Origin: Desulfamplus sp.
GTDB taxonomy: Bacteria > Desulfobacterota > Desulfobacteria > Desulfobacterales > Desulfobacteraceae
DNA length: 6,568 bases
Reading direction: 5' to 3'
NCBI GenBank assembly: GCA_015233755.1
Contig: JADFXA010000123.1
Coordinates: forward strand, 1-6,568
Shown here piece after piece: positions 1 through 6,080 of the stretch. The notes under the pieces were generated by a model. The model was not told the origin of the DNA, ran no database searches, and saw nothing but the letters and a program-made list of their open reading frames with translations. Both the position numbers and the translations under genes were made by a program. Each line of letters opens with the position of its first letter. The stretch's first letter is position 1.

Positions 1-464
1 AAAAAAAAAATGCTATAGATGGGAAGAATAGTGCCACAAGCGATATTGTAAGAGAACATATAAATGATCGACTTATCGATCTTGAAAAAAACATAGTTAA
101 AATAGATGAAACATTAAACAGGTTATTTTATGAACATGAAATCAGCCAAAATAAAGCTAAATCAATCCAGATAAAGCTAAAAGCTCTTATAATGCAGATA
201 CATGAGATAACAAAAGAGAGAAATGAATTTCAAAAATGGTATGAGAATCAAAAAAAAGCACAGTTCAAAAAAGATAATCCCGGAGTTGTTGTTAATGGAT
301 GTCTATTTGCTGGAACACAGATTAAAGCAACACATTGTGTTATGAAACCTAAAGAAAATATTAGAAATTCAAAAATCTATCAAATTACAAATAACGATAA
401 TTCAGAAAAACCATTTTATGAAATGAAAGTTGAGCAAATAAGTGCAAGAAGAAGAAGAAGGTAG
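1..464 (+). CDS. FapA / DUF342-family protein, C-terminal part (5' end outside window)
   Basis: The reading frame (codons from base 3) is open from the left edge to TAG at 462-464, giving 153 visible residues of a longer protein. The first ~85 residues are charged, heptad-like and rich in Lys, Glu, Ile and Leu, which predicts a coiled coil. Then comes NPGVVVNGCLFAGTQIK, which matches the style of the C-terminal beta-helical region of DUF342 proteins, where a G/V/I-rich strand ends in a P/AGxxI turn. DUF342 proteins are often annotated as flagellar assembly protein A; in Vibrio, FapA links flagellar placement to the sugar phosphotransferase protein EIIA-Glc. Most of the protein is missing here, so its role in this organism is inferred. 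The first in-frame ATG in the window (192) lies inside the coiled coil and is not the start. Odd points are a run of at least ten A at the left edge and a C-terminus of five arginines encoded by an AGA repeat (447-461). It is followed by a 74-bp gap and a same-strand gene of unrelated function. Confidence 0.7.
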   Translation, partial: KKNAIDGKNSATSDIVREHINDRLIDLEKNIVKIDETLNRLFYEHEISQNKAKSIQIKLKALIMQIHEITKERNEFQKWYENQKKAQFKKDNPGVVVNGCLFAGTQIKATHCVMKPKENIRNSKIYQITNNDNSEKPFYEMKVEQISARRRRR

Positions 465-481
465 CAACTTGTTTTGAATAT

Positions 482-509
482 TTGATTTAAGAGAGTTTAC
501 ATGTATAGA
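482..509 (+). promoter_or_regulatory. weak sigma70-like promoter candidate upstream of the oleD-like gene
   Basis: TTGATT at 482-487 and TATAGA at 504-509 are separated by 16 nt. Each matches four of six bases of the -35 and -10 consensus. They lie in the 74-bp gap after the FapA-like gene, and transcription would begin about 20 nt before the ATG at 539. The gap is AT-rich, so chance matches are common. Read-through from the upstream gene is equally possible because no terminator hairpin is visible. Confidence 0.22.
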
Positions 510-538
510 CTTTTATTTCTTTGGATATAAACTTTATT

Positions 539-1648
539 ATGAAAAGAGAAAAAATACTTGTTACTGGCGGTGGCGGATTTCTTGGAAAAGCTATAGTGAA
601 GATGCTCATTGAAAGAGGAGATGTTGTTTCAAGTTTTTCAAGAAATTTCTATCCAGAATTAGACAAGATGGGAGTAAAACAGTTTCAAGGGGATATATCA
701 GATTATAATTCTCTTGAAAAAGCGAGCATGGGAATAGATATGATTTTTCACGTTGCTGCTAAAGCTGGTGTTTCTGGAAGATGGAAAGAGTATTTTGAAG
801 CAAATGTCATTGGTACTGAAAATGTTGTAAAAACATGTCTAAAAAATGGGATAAACCGCCTTGTTCATACAAGCTCTCCAAGTGTTGTATTTGACGGTAA
901 TGACATGGAGGGAGTTGATGAATCTGTTCCTTACCCTGATGCTTATCATGCACCATATCCCGAAACCAAAGCAATGGCAGAACAAATTGTAATCAATGCG
1001 ACATCAACAACTTCAAAGGGATTGAAGACGGTTATTCTCAGACCCCATCTCATTTGGGGACCAGGTGATAACCATCTTTTGCCGGGAATTATTGCCAGAG
1101 CAAAAAAGCTCAAAAGAGTAGGAGCTGGAAATAACAGAGTTGATACTATATATATTGATAATGCCGCCCATGCCCATATTCTTGCTGGAGATAAATTAAA
1201 AGAAGAGGCTAATCAACATATCCCAATACCAAATGATAATTTTAAAATTTATAACAGATTAAAAAATGAAGAGAAGTTAAAAATCTCTGGTAAATTGAAA
1301 ATAGATACATCTATTTCAGGCAATATCTATTTTATAAGTCAAGATGAGCCTGTATTTCTTTGGAAAATGGTTGATGACATGCTTGATGCTGCTGGTTTGC
1401 CACCAGTTAGAGGTTCAATATCTCTAAAAAAAGCGGAAAGATTGGGAAGCGTGACGGAGACAATATTCAAATTGTTTAATATAAAAAAAGAACCTCCTAT
1501 GACGCGATTCATGGCAAAAGAGCTTGCAACTTCTCACTGGTTTGATATTTCAAGGGCAAAAAAAGATTTAGGATATTATCCTATTGTATCAACGCAAGAA
1601 GGTCTTATAAGGCTTAAAGAGTGGTTAATATCAAAGGGTGCACATTAA
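539..1648 (+). CDS. oleD: OleD-like NAD(P)-dependent 2-alkyl-3-oxoalkanoate reductase (extended SDR)
   Basis: This 369-residue extended short-chain dehydrogenase has an N-terminal Rossmann motif TGGGGFLG (residues 9-16), Asp52 in the GDIS segment, active-site region HTSSPSVVFDG (110-120) and catalytic YPETK (Tyr140, Lys144). The strings FHVAAKAG, TSSPSVVFDG, LRPHLIWGPGD and YFISQDEPV are typical of OleD, which reduces the 2-alkyl-3-oxo acid made by OleA to a 2-alkyl-3-hydroxy acid in long-chain olefin synthesis (OleC and OleB then finish). Related 3-beta-hydroxysteroid or sterol-carboxylate dehydrogenases are the main alternative. Residues ~221-260 form a Lys/Asn-rich stretch about 30 residues longer than I expect at this point in OleD. 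No oleA, oleB or oleC lies in the window. ATG at 539 puts the Rossmann strand at residue 5, as usual; an in-frame TTG at 521 would add six residues. Neither start has a strong Shine-Dalgarno; a weak GGA sits at 523-525. Its stop overlaps the convergent HDOD gene by 4 bp. Confidence 0.85.
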   Translation: MKREKILVTGGGGFLGKAIVKMLIERGDVVSSFSRNFYPELDKMGVKQFQGDISDYNSLEKASMGIDMIFHVAAKAGVSGRWKEYFEANVIGTENVVKTCLKNGINRLVHTSSPSVVFDGNDMEGVDESVPYPDAYHAPYPETKAMAEQIVINATSTTSKGLKTVILRPHLIWGPGDNHLLPGIIARAKKLKRVGAGNNRVDTIYIDNAAHAHILAGDKLKEEANQHIPIPNDNFKIYNRLKNEEKLKISGKLKIDTSISGNIYFISQDEPVFLWKMVDDMLDAAGLPPVRGSISLKKAERLGSVTETIFKLFNIKKEPPMTRFMAKELATSHWFDISRAKKDLGYYPIVSTQEGLIRLKEWLISKGAH

Positions 1649-2571
1649 TTGTCAGTATCAGCAGCACCTAAATTCTTCTCCAAAATAGAGACAATTTCTT
1701 GAACAATTTTATAATGCTTTCCTGTAGTTACAAGAGGGTGGGCAGCTGTTTTCAATATATATATATTTGAAAGGTCTGTAAGAAAAGGGTCTGAAGATGC
1801 TCTTTCCATCCATTCACAGGTGCTGACAAGCCCTGATATTCTTACTATAGAACAGGCAAATTGAGTAAGTGAAACAATTTCTAAATATTGTGGATCAACA
1901 GATTCAGGTGTTTGCCAATATCCAACAGCAGCACATATATTGGTTGGAAGATTCCATGATTCTAAAATCTTATAAGCCACAAGAGAATTTGTGGTTCCAA
2001 ATACTTCTAATTCAGCCTCACTTAAAGATTGTCCTGTAGTTTTGACAATATTTATGCACTGTTCAAAACTCTTTGGGTTATAAACGGCAAGAATCAATTT
2101 ACCAATTCCTTGTAAAAGACCAGCAATATAAAGTTCTCCTGGCAATGATTTTACAAATAGATTTGGATCTCCAAGCCTCCTGTTTGCAATTCCACAAGCC
2201 CAAGCCTCCTCCCAATACTCTTTATCAGAAAATTCATTTAACTGAGGAAATGAAGGAAGAGTATTTTTAAATACATACATATAAAGAGAGTGTAGTGTAT
2301 CAGTAAGTCCTATTCGCGTTATTGCACTACGCAACGATGTTGTTTTAATACCTCTGCTATAATAAGAGGAATTGGCAAGTTTAAGAATTTGAGCAAAGAG
2401 GACTGGATCGCTTTTAATAAGTTTTTCAAGCAATTGAACTGAAATTTTATCTACAGGCTGCTGTATCATATCCATAAGAGATTTAGCAGAAGCTGGCAAA
2501 GAGGGAATTTTTATTCCTGAGTCAAGAATTTCCTGAGCTATAATATTTGCCATTATTTTGTTGTAGGACAT
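1645..2571 (-). CDS. HDOD-domain protein lacking the HD metal-site residues
   Basis: This 308-residue soluble protein is of the HDOD family, a non-enzymatic relative of HD phosphohydrolases used in signalling, often linked to chemotaxis, motility or cyclic-di-GMP outputs. The N-terminal half is well conserved: IPSLPAS (22-28), IKSDPVLFAQILKLANSSYY (52-71) and RSAITRIG (81-88). The HD-type residues are replaced throughout: GLLQGIGKL (151-159) where GLLHDxGKL is usual, Cys in WACGIAN (124-130) where a His is common, and GYWQ (217-220) where HH is common. A substrate-cleaving role is therefore very unlikely, and a protein-protein or ligand-binding role is inferred. ATG at 2571 is chosen as the first start of the frame. 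Its Shine-Dalgarno (AAGACAG) is poor, and ATG at 2553 is an alternative. It lies 82 bp downstream of a second HDOD gene, with a good promoter candidate in between. Its C-terminus (from about 235) has no recognised motif. Confidence 0.85.
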   Translation of the reverse strand: MSYNKIMANIIAQEILDSGIKIPSLPASAKSLMDMIQQPVDKISVQLLEKLIKSDPVLFAQILKLANSSYYSRGIKTTSLRSAITRIGLTDTLHSLYMYVFKNTLPSFPQLNEFSDKEYWEEAWACGIANRRLGDPNLFVKSLPGELYIAGLLQGIGKLILAVYNPKSFEQCINIVKTTGQSLSEAELEVFGTTNSLVAYKILESWNLPTNICAAVGYWQTPESVDPQYLEIVSLTQFACSIVRISGLVSTCEWMERASSDPFLTDLSNIYILKTAAHPLVTTGKHYKIVQEIVSILEKNLGAADTDN

Positions 2572-2601
2572 CTGTCTTTATCTTTAAATATTAAATAATT
2601 T

Positions 2602-2630
2602 TTTATATAAATGTATGTTCTTAATATCAA
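2602..2630 (-). promoter_or_regulatory. sigma70-type promoter candidate for the downstream HDOD gene
   Basis: Read on the minus strand, TTGATA (2630-2625) is followed after exactly 17 nt by TATAAA (2607-2602). Each box matches five of six consensus bases, with optimal spacing. Transcription would begin near 2595, leaving a leader of about 24 nt before the ATG at 2571. The site lies in the 82-bp gap between the two HDOD genes, so the second gene could be expressed both from this site and by read-through. The gap is very AT-rich, which raises the chance of accidental matches. Confidence 0.4.
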
Positions 2631-2653
2631 GGATTAAAAGAGTATAAGCGCAG

Positions 2654-3520
2654 CTAATCTGTTGTAATGTTAAAGAAAGTTTTTATCTGTTCCTGCTTGA
2701 GACGTAGTTGATCAAGAATAAGTTTTAGTGCAATTTCGTTAATGCCCGCTTTACGAGTGGAGTTTTTCACAGCAACTGATATTGGATTACCACTGTGACC
2801 AATATTTGCCTTGTGGCAAAGATAGTTTGCAAGGTTTATTATTAACGCATATTCCCGATATGCAGATGGACAAGCTGAAGGGTTGTGATGGTATCTGCTT
2901 GGATATAGTATATGATCTGGAAATTGCCACCTCTTCATTAAAAGACCAGAGAGAACTGCATGATCAAGATCAAAAACGGTTCTCTCAACACGAAAAAGGG
3001 GTTGTTGCTGCTCCATTGCAAGCGCACGAACTTTACGATATTCATCTTTAAAATAGATTGAAAGAATAACCTTTCCCATATCGTGCAAAAGTCCCGGAAT
3101 AAATATTTTTCCTGCTATTTCAGGGTGGATTCTTGCAGCAATCTCCTTTGCAGCAGTTGCACAGCCGATAGAGTGAATCCAAAGAGCTTTCATATCAAGG
3201 CTTAAACCAGATTTTTTATCAGTAAGAGACGACAAAACGTTCATACCAAGCGTAATACCTATAATCTCATCAAATCCTATTACGACAATAGCTCTTTTTA
3301 CGCTGTCAACCTCGCTTCTTTGTCCATAATAAACAGAGTTTGAGAGACGCAATAGTTTATTGGTCATTCCCTGATCATAGCTGATAATCTCTGCAAGCTC
3401 GTCAATTGTAGTGGTATCATCGGAAGCAACATCTAAAATTTTATTGACCACAATAGGCAGACTTGGAAGCTCTGTATCATTTCGCTGAATCAGCGCTATT
3501 ATTCTTTTCTGAAGTTCCAG
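2654..3520 (-). CDS. HDOD-domain signalling protein with intact HD-type residues; proposed CTG start
   Basis: This HDOD-family protein has 288 residues with the proposed CTG start at 3520-3518. Visible signatures are LPSLPIVVNKIL (18-29), the TTTIDELAEIIS segment, KLLRLSNSVYYG, WIHSIG (His116), GLLHDMGKVIL (His146-Asp147), DLDHAVLSG (His187) and YHH (His211, His212). The HD-superfamily metal-site set thus appears complete, unlike in the neighbouring paralogue; whether it binds metal or cleaves anything is unknown, since most HDOD proteins are treated as non-catalytic. The first ordinary start in frame is GTG at 3451, but it would remove the conserved LPSLPIV motif. The frame stays open back to TAA at 3529-3527 with no ATG, GTG or TTG. 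The only well-placed start is CTG, preceded at 9 nt by GAGG inside the last codons of the nitroreductase gene, whose stop is 1 nt away. Translational coupling is likely. A GTG-started 265-residue form is the alternative. Confidence 0.8.
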   Translation of the reverse strand: MELQKRIIALIQRNDTELPSLPIVVNKILDVASDDTTTIDELAEIISYDQGMTNKLLRLSNSVYYGQRSEVDSVKRAIVVIGFDEIIGITLGMNVLSSLTDKKSGLSLDMKALWIHSIGCATAAKEIAARIHPEIAGKIFIPGLLHDMGKVILSIYFKDEYRKVRALAMEQQQPLFRVERTVFDLDHAVLSGLLMKRWQFPDHILYPSRYHHNPSACPSAYREYALIINLANYLCHKANIGHSGNPISVAVKNSTRKAGINEIALKLILDQLRLKQEQIKTFFNITTD

Positions 3521-3521
3521 T

Positions 3522-4052
3522 TTAAATTACCTCATATTTATTATAAAAAACTTTTTCCATTTCAAGCGACTCTTTGGGGTGTGGATTTTTATTTTCGTCA
3601 GGATAGCCTATAGCAATCATGGATTCAACTTTAAAGTTCTCAGGAATGTTAAGAATTTCTCTTATATATAGCTCTGCTGACTTATTGTGATTATGCTCTC
3701 TTTTTCTAACCTGTATCCAGCAGCTTCCAAGCCCAAGTGAATGAGCCGCAAGTTGAATAAAAATAGTCGCAATTGAGGTATCTTCTACCCAGACATCTGT
3801 TTTGCTCTCATCACCACAAACCACAATCCCAAGAGGAGCATCTTTTAAGAAGGATGAACCATGTGGTTTTGCTTTAGATAGACTCTCAAGAAGTTCGGGA
3901 CGGTCAACCACAATAAAACGCCAAGGATTAAAGCCTCTTGACGATGGTGATCTTAAGGCAGCCTCAATAATTCTGTCAATCTTTTCCTTTTCTATCGGCA
4001 AGGATTTAAACTTTCTTATGCTTCTCCGCTTTTCTATTAATGAAAAAAACAT
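3522..4052 (-). CDS. nitroreductase-family FMN-dependent oxidoreductase
   Basis: This 176-residue protein has the nitroreductase fold, normally an FMN-binding homodimer that uses NAD(P)H to reduce nitro compounds, quinones or similar acceptors. Visible marks are RRSIRKF (9-15), whose arginines and serine contact FMN phosphate, SPSSRGFNPWRFIVV (35-49), the central helix segment QLAAHSLGLGSCWIQ (100-114) and the C-terminal MIAIGYP (145-151). The length is typical of the short subfamily found in anaerobes and clostridia; the substrate cannot be read from sequence. ATG at 4052 is preceded by AAAGG at a spacing of 9 nt, which supports the start. It is the first gene after the palindromic gap at 4053-4210 and has no clear promoter of its own. 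Its last codons contain the ribosome site for the next gene, so the two are probably translated in tandem, though no functional link between nitroreductases and HDOD proteins is established. Confidence 0.88.
   Translation of the reverse strand: MFFSLIEKRRSIRKFKSLPIEKEKIDRIIEAALRSPSSRGFNPWRFIVVDRPELLESLSKAKPHGSSFLKDAPLGIVVCGDESKTDVWVEDTSIATIFIQLAAHSLGLGSCWIQVRKREHNHNKSAELYIREILNIPENFKVESMIAIGYPDENKNPHPKESLEMEKVFYNKYEVI
3529..3533 (-). promoter_or_regulatory. Shine-Dalgarno that decides the CTG start of the HDOD gene
   Basis: GAGGT read on the minus strand (3533-3529) lies within the Glu and Val codons near the end of the nitroreductase gene. Nine nt separate GAGG from CTG at 3520-3518, a normal spacing. 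No comparable purine-rich site precedes the GTG at 3451: the bases just upstream are pyrimidine-rich and encode the conserved PSLPI residues. Ribosomes finishing the nitroreductase would stop directly over the start site. Confidence 0.5.
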
Positions 4053-4093
4053 GCACTTTAGCCTTTATTGTTTAATCTTGTTAAAAATTTCAC

Positions 4094-4117
4094 AGCCCTG
4101 AAATAAATTTCAGGGCT
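4094..4117 (-). terminator. perfect hairpin, possible terminator of the dsrE-flavoprotein unit
   Basis: AGCCCTGAAAT (4094-4104) and ATTTCAGGGCT (4107-4117) are exact reverse complements around a 2-nt centre; as RNA this gives a 10-bp stem with a four-base loop. On the minus strand the stem is followed by GTGAAA and then five T (to about 4083), a loose terminator tail rather than an immediate T-run. There is no T-run on the plus-strand side. It lies about 95 bp beyond the flavoprotein stop and about 40 bp before the nitroreductase ATG. It could end the upstream transcript or be a dispersed palindromic repeat. Confidence 0.4.
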
Positions 4118-4134
4118 AACATAACAGAAGTCGG

Positions 4135-4180
4135 GCGTTAGCCGTGCAATTTATCGCTCGGCTAACGCAATTAGAATTGC
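4135..4180. repeat. two adjoining palindromes in the intergenic gap
   Basis: GCGTTAGCCG (4135-4144) pairs exactly with CGGCTAACGC (4159-4168). Including the inner bases, the arms are 16 nt with two mismatches around a 2-nt centre. Directly overlapping its right end is GCAATT-AG-AATTGC (4167-4180), another exact palindrome. GGCTAAC also occurs at 4114-4120, next to the hairpin at 4094-4117, so the GTTAGCC arm at 4137-4143 could pair with either copy. No T-run follows on either strand, so this is not a classical terminator. It resembles REP-like extragenic palindromes or a regulatory fold. Confidence 0.6.
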
Positions 4181-4210
4181 TGATCAAAACTGCTATTTTT
4201 TATATTCTAT

Positions 4211-6013
4211 CTAAACTAAAGGCTGATGAATGGCAAGTATCATTCCATAACCACCTTGAACATTTCTTGTGTTTGTTATCCCTTTGCTGTTAAGAAAAAC
4301 TTGAGCTTCGTAAGATCGAGGACCTGTTCCACAGATAAGGTATAGCGGAGATTCTTTCAACTCATTTAAAACCGCAGTAAGCTCAACATATCTCTCTCTT
4401 AGCTCATCTTGAGGAATATTTATCCACTGCTTAGGATATTTTTCAACAAACGGTGCTGATTGAACATGGCTTCTAACATCAAGCACCTTTATCTTACCCT
4501 GTTGCAGCAACTCAACAAATTCAAAGGTATCAATTGCTTTAAGATTACCGTTCAATGTGTTATCCAAAGCATTTCCAGCATTATTTACAATATCCATAGC
4601 AGAGGCATAAGGCGGAGAGTAGCTGACCTCTAAATTACAAATTTCGCTAACATCAACCCCAAACTTCAAAAGAGGTGCAACTGCATCAACTCTTGCTTTT
4701 ACAGCATCACCTTGAGGACCTGCTGCCTCTACCCCAAGAACAGTTCTCGTTTTTCTATCTGCTATAAGTTTCATAAACATAAAATCAGCATCTGGAATAA
4801 AATGTGCCCTGTCTGACTGAGCCACAACAGCATAGACAGGATCAAAACCAGCATCTTTAGCCTGATTAAAAGTCAATCCCGCCTTTGCAACTCCAATATC
4901 AAACACCTTTATACAAAATGTTCCAACACTTCCAGCAAACTGCTCATTGCCTCCATTTATGTTAGTTGCAATGATGCGTCCCTGACGATTTGCAAGAGAA
5001 CCCAAAGGCATGACACAATCTAAACCACTTACAAGATTTGTAACTTCTGCACAATCTCCGCCAGCATAAATATTTGGGTCTGTGGTCTGCATGCGTTTAT
5101 TTACGAGAATTCCCCTATTTCTGCCAATTGCAAGACCAGCACCTAAAGCAAGCTCAGAATTGGGACGGACACCAGCAGCAATAATAACCATATCGCATGG
5201 CAGGGTATTTTGAATTAATTGCACAGATTGGTCTGTTAAGATAGCTTTGCCTGTAGAATCAGATTGTTTAACATTTTGAATAGATTGATCAATAACTTCA
5301 ACAGACTCTGCACCGTTTTCCATATCTCCATTTATTTTAATAACTTTTTGAGACAAGAGAAGCTTAACACCTTTATCTTCAAGTTGTTTCTCCACAATTC
5401 TTGCCATATCTTTGCTCAGTGCCTGCGGAAGAACCTGATCTGCCATCTCAACAATTGTGGTTTCAACCCCCCAAAGGTCTGTCAGTGCTTCTGCCATCTC
5501 AATTCCAATAGCACCCGCACCAATTACCACAGCCCTTTCAACTTCGCCATTTGAAATAGCAGTTTTGATTGCACTGGCATGGTGAAGGTTTGATACGACA
5601 TGCACCTTTGGCAAATCAGAGCCTTGAAAAGGAGGACGCATTGGGGTTGCACCTGTTGCAATAATTAACTTGTCATAATCAAGCTCCCCTACCCTATCCT
5701 CATCTAAATAACGAACCACAACTTTTTTTTCTGATCTTTTTATTTCAAGAGCTTCAACTCTTGTAAGAACATTAAAACCCTTAATGTTTCTAAAAAAAGA
5801 GACATCTCGCTTAACATGGGCAATCGTAGAGTAAAGACCCTCTAACTCTTGAACATCGCCACCAACATAATAAGGAATGCCACATCCGCCATAAGAGATT
5901 AATGAATCTCTATCAATCATGGTTATATCAATATCAGGATTAATACGCCTTAACCGACACGCAACCTTTGGACCAAGTGCAACAGCACCTATAATCAATA
6001 CTTTTTCTGACAT
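4211..6013 (-). CDS. FAD-dependent CoA-disulfide/persulfide reductase-like protein with C-terminal rhodanese domain
   Basis: This 600-residue flavoprotein belongs to the pyridine-nucleotide disulfide oxidoreductase family, CoA-disulfide reductase / NAD(P)H polysulfide reductase branch. The FAD-binding strand is VLIIGAVALG (5-14). SYGGCGIPYY (40-49) carries the single redox cysteine, Cys44, as in enzymes that form a mixed disulfide with CoA. IGAGAIG (164-170) is the NAD(P)H site and YAGGDCAE (316-323) contacts FAD. YSPPYASAMDIVNNAG (465-480) marks the dimerisation domain. A rhodanese domain follows (~495-600) with LDVR (511-514) and active loop CGTGPRS, catalytic Cys561. Such fusions reduce sulfane sulfur, with the rhodanese passing persulfide sulfur to the flavin site; the exact acceptor is inferred. 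Residues ~229-270 are a Gln/Ser-rich insertion with a repeated DQS...IQN unit. ATG at 6013 has GAGG five nt upstream. It follows the dsrE-like gene by 67 bp on the same strand with no clear promoter or terminator between, suggesting co-transcription. There is no signal peptide, so it is cytoplasmic. Confidence 0.9.
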   Translation of the reverse strand: MSEKVLIIGAVALGPKVACRLRRINPDIDITMIDRDSLISYGGCGIPYYVGGDVQELEGLYSTIAHVKRDVSFFRNIKGFNVLTRVEALEIKRSEKKVVVRYLDEDRVGELDYDKLIIATGATPMRPPFQGSDLPKVHVVSNLHHASAIKTAISNGEVERAVVIGAGAIGIEMAEALTDLWGVETTIVEMADQVLPQALSKDMARIVEKQLEDKGVKLLLSQKVIKINGDMENGAESVEVIDQSIQNVKQSDSTGKAILTDQSVQLIQNTLPCDMVIIAAGVRPNSELALGAGLAIGRNRGILVNKRMQTTDPNIYAGGDCAEVTNLVSGLDCVMPLGSLANRQGRIIATNINGGNEQFAGSVGTFCIKVFDIGVAKAGLTFNQAKDAGFDPVYAVVAQSDRAHFIPDADFMFMKLIADRKTRTVLGVEAAGPQGDAVKARVDAVAPLLKFGVDVSEICNLEVSYSPPYASAMDIVNNAGNALDNTLNGNLKAIDTFEFVELLQQGKIKVLDVRSHVQSAPFVEKYPKQWINIPQDELRERYVELTAVLNELKESPLYLICGTGPRSYEAQVFLNSKGITNTRNVQGGYGMILAIHQPLV

Positions 6014-6080
6014 ATCTTCCTCATCTTAATATTTTTCAACTTTCTGTTTATTAAAAAAATAGTGAAAAATCAGGAGTCGT

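Noticed and set aside
1..10. Run of at least ten A as a possible programmed frameshift site
   Set aside because: The run touches the window edge, so its length and the upstream frame cannot be seen, and A-rich Lys codons are common in this gene.
521..538. TTG at 521 as the start of the OleD-like gene
   Set aside because: It would add six residues ahead of the Rossmann strand, lacks a Shine-Dalgarno, and ATG at 539 gives the usual N-terminus. It is not excluded, only less likely.
1755..1766. AT dinucleotide run of 12 bases
   Set aside because: It lies inside the HDOD coding region and encodes ordinary residues (IYI), so it needs no separate explanation.
5264..5554. Plus-strand open frame of 96 codons opposite the flavoprotein gene
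   Set aside because: It is antisense to a well-conserved FAD protein, has no family features and reflects codon bias of the real gene. The same holds for the open frames at 2073-2270, 2782-3051 and 3802-4101.
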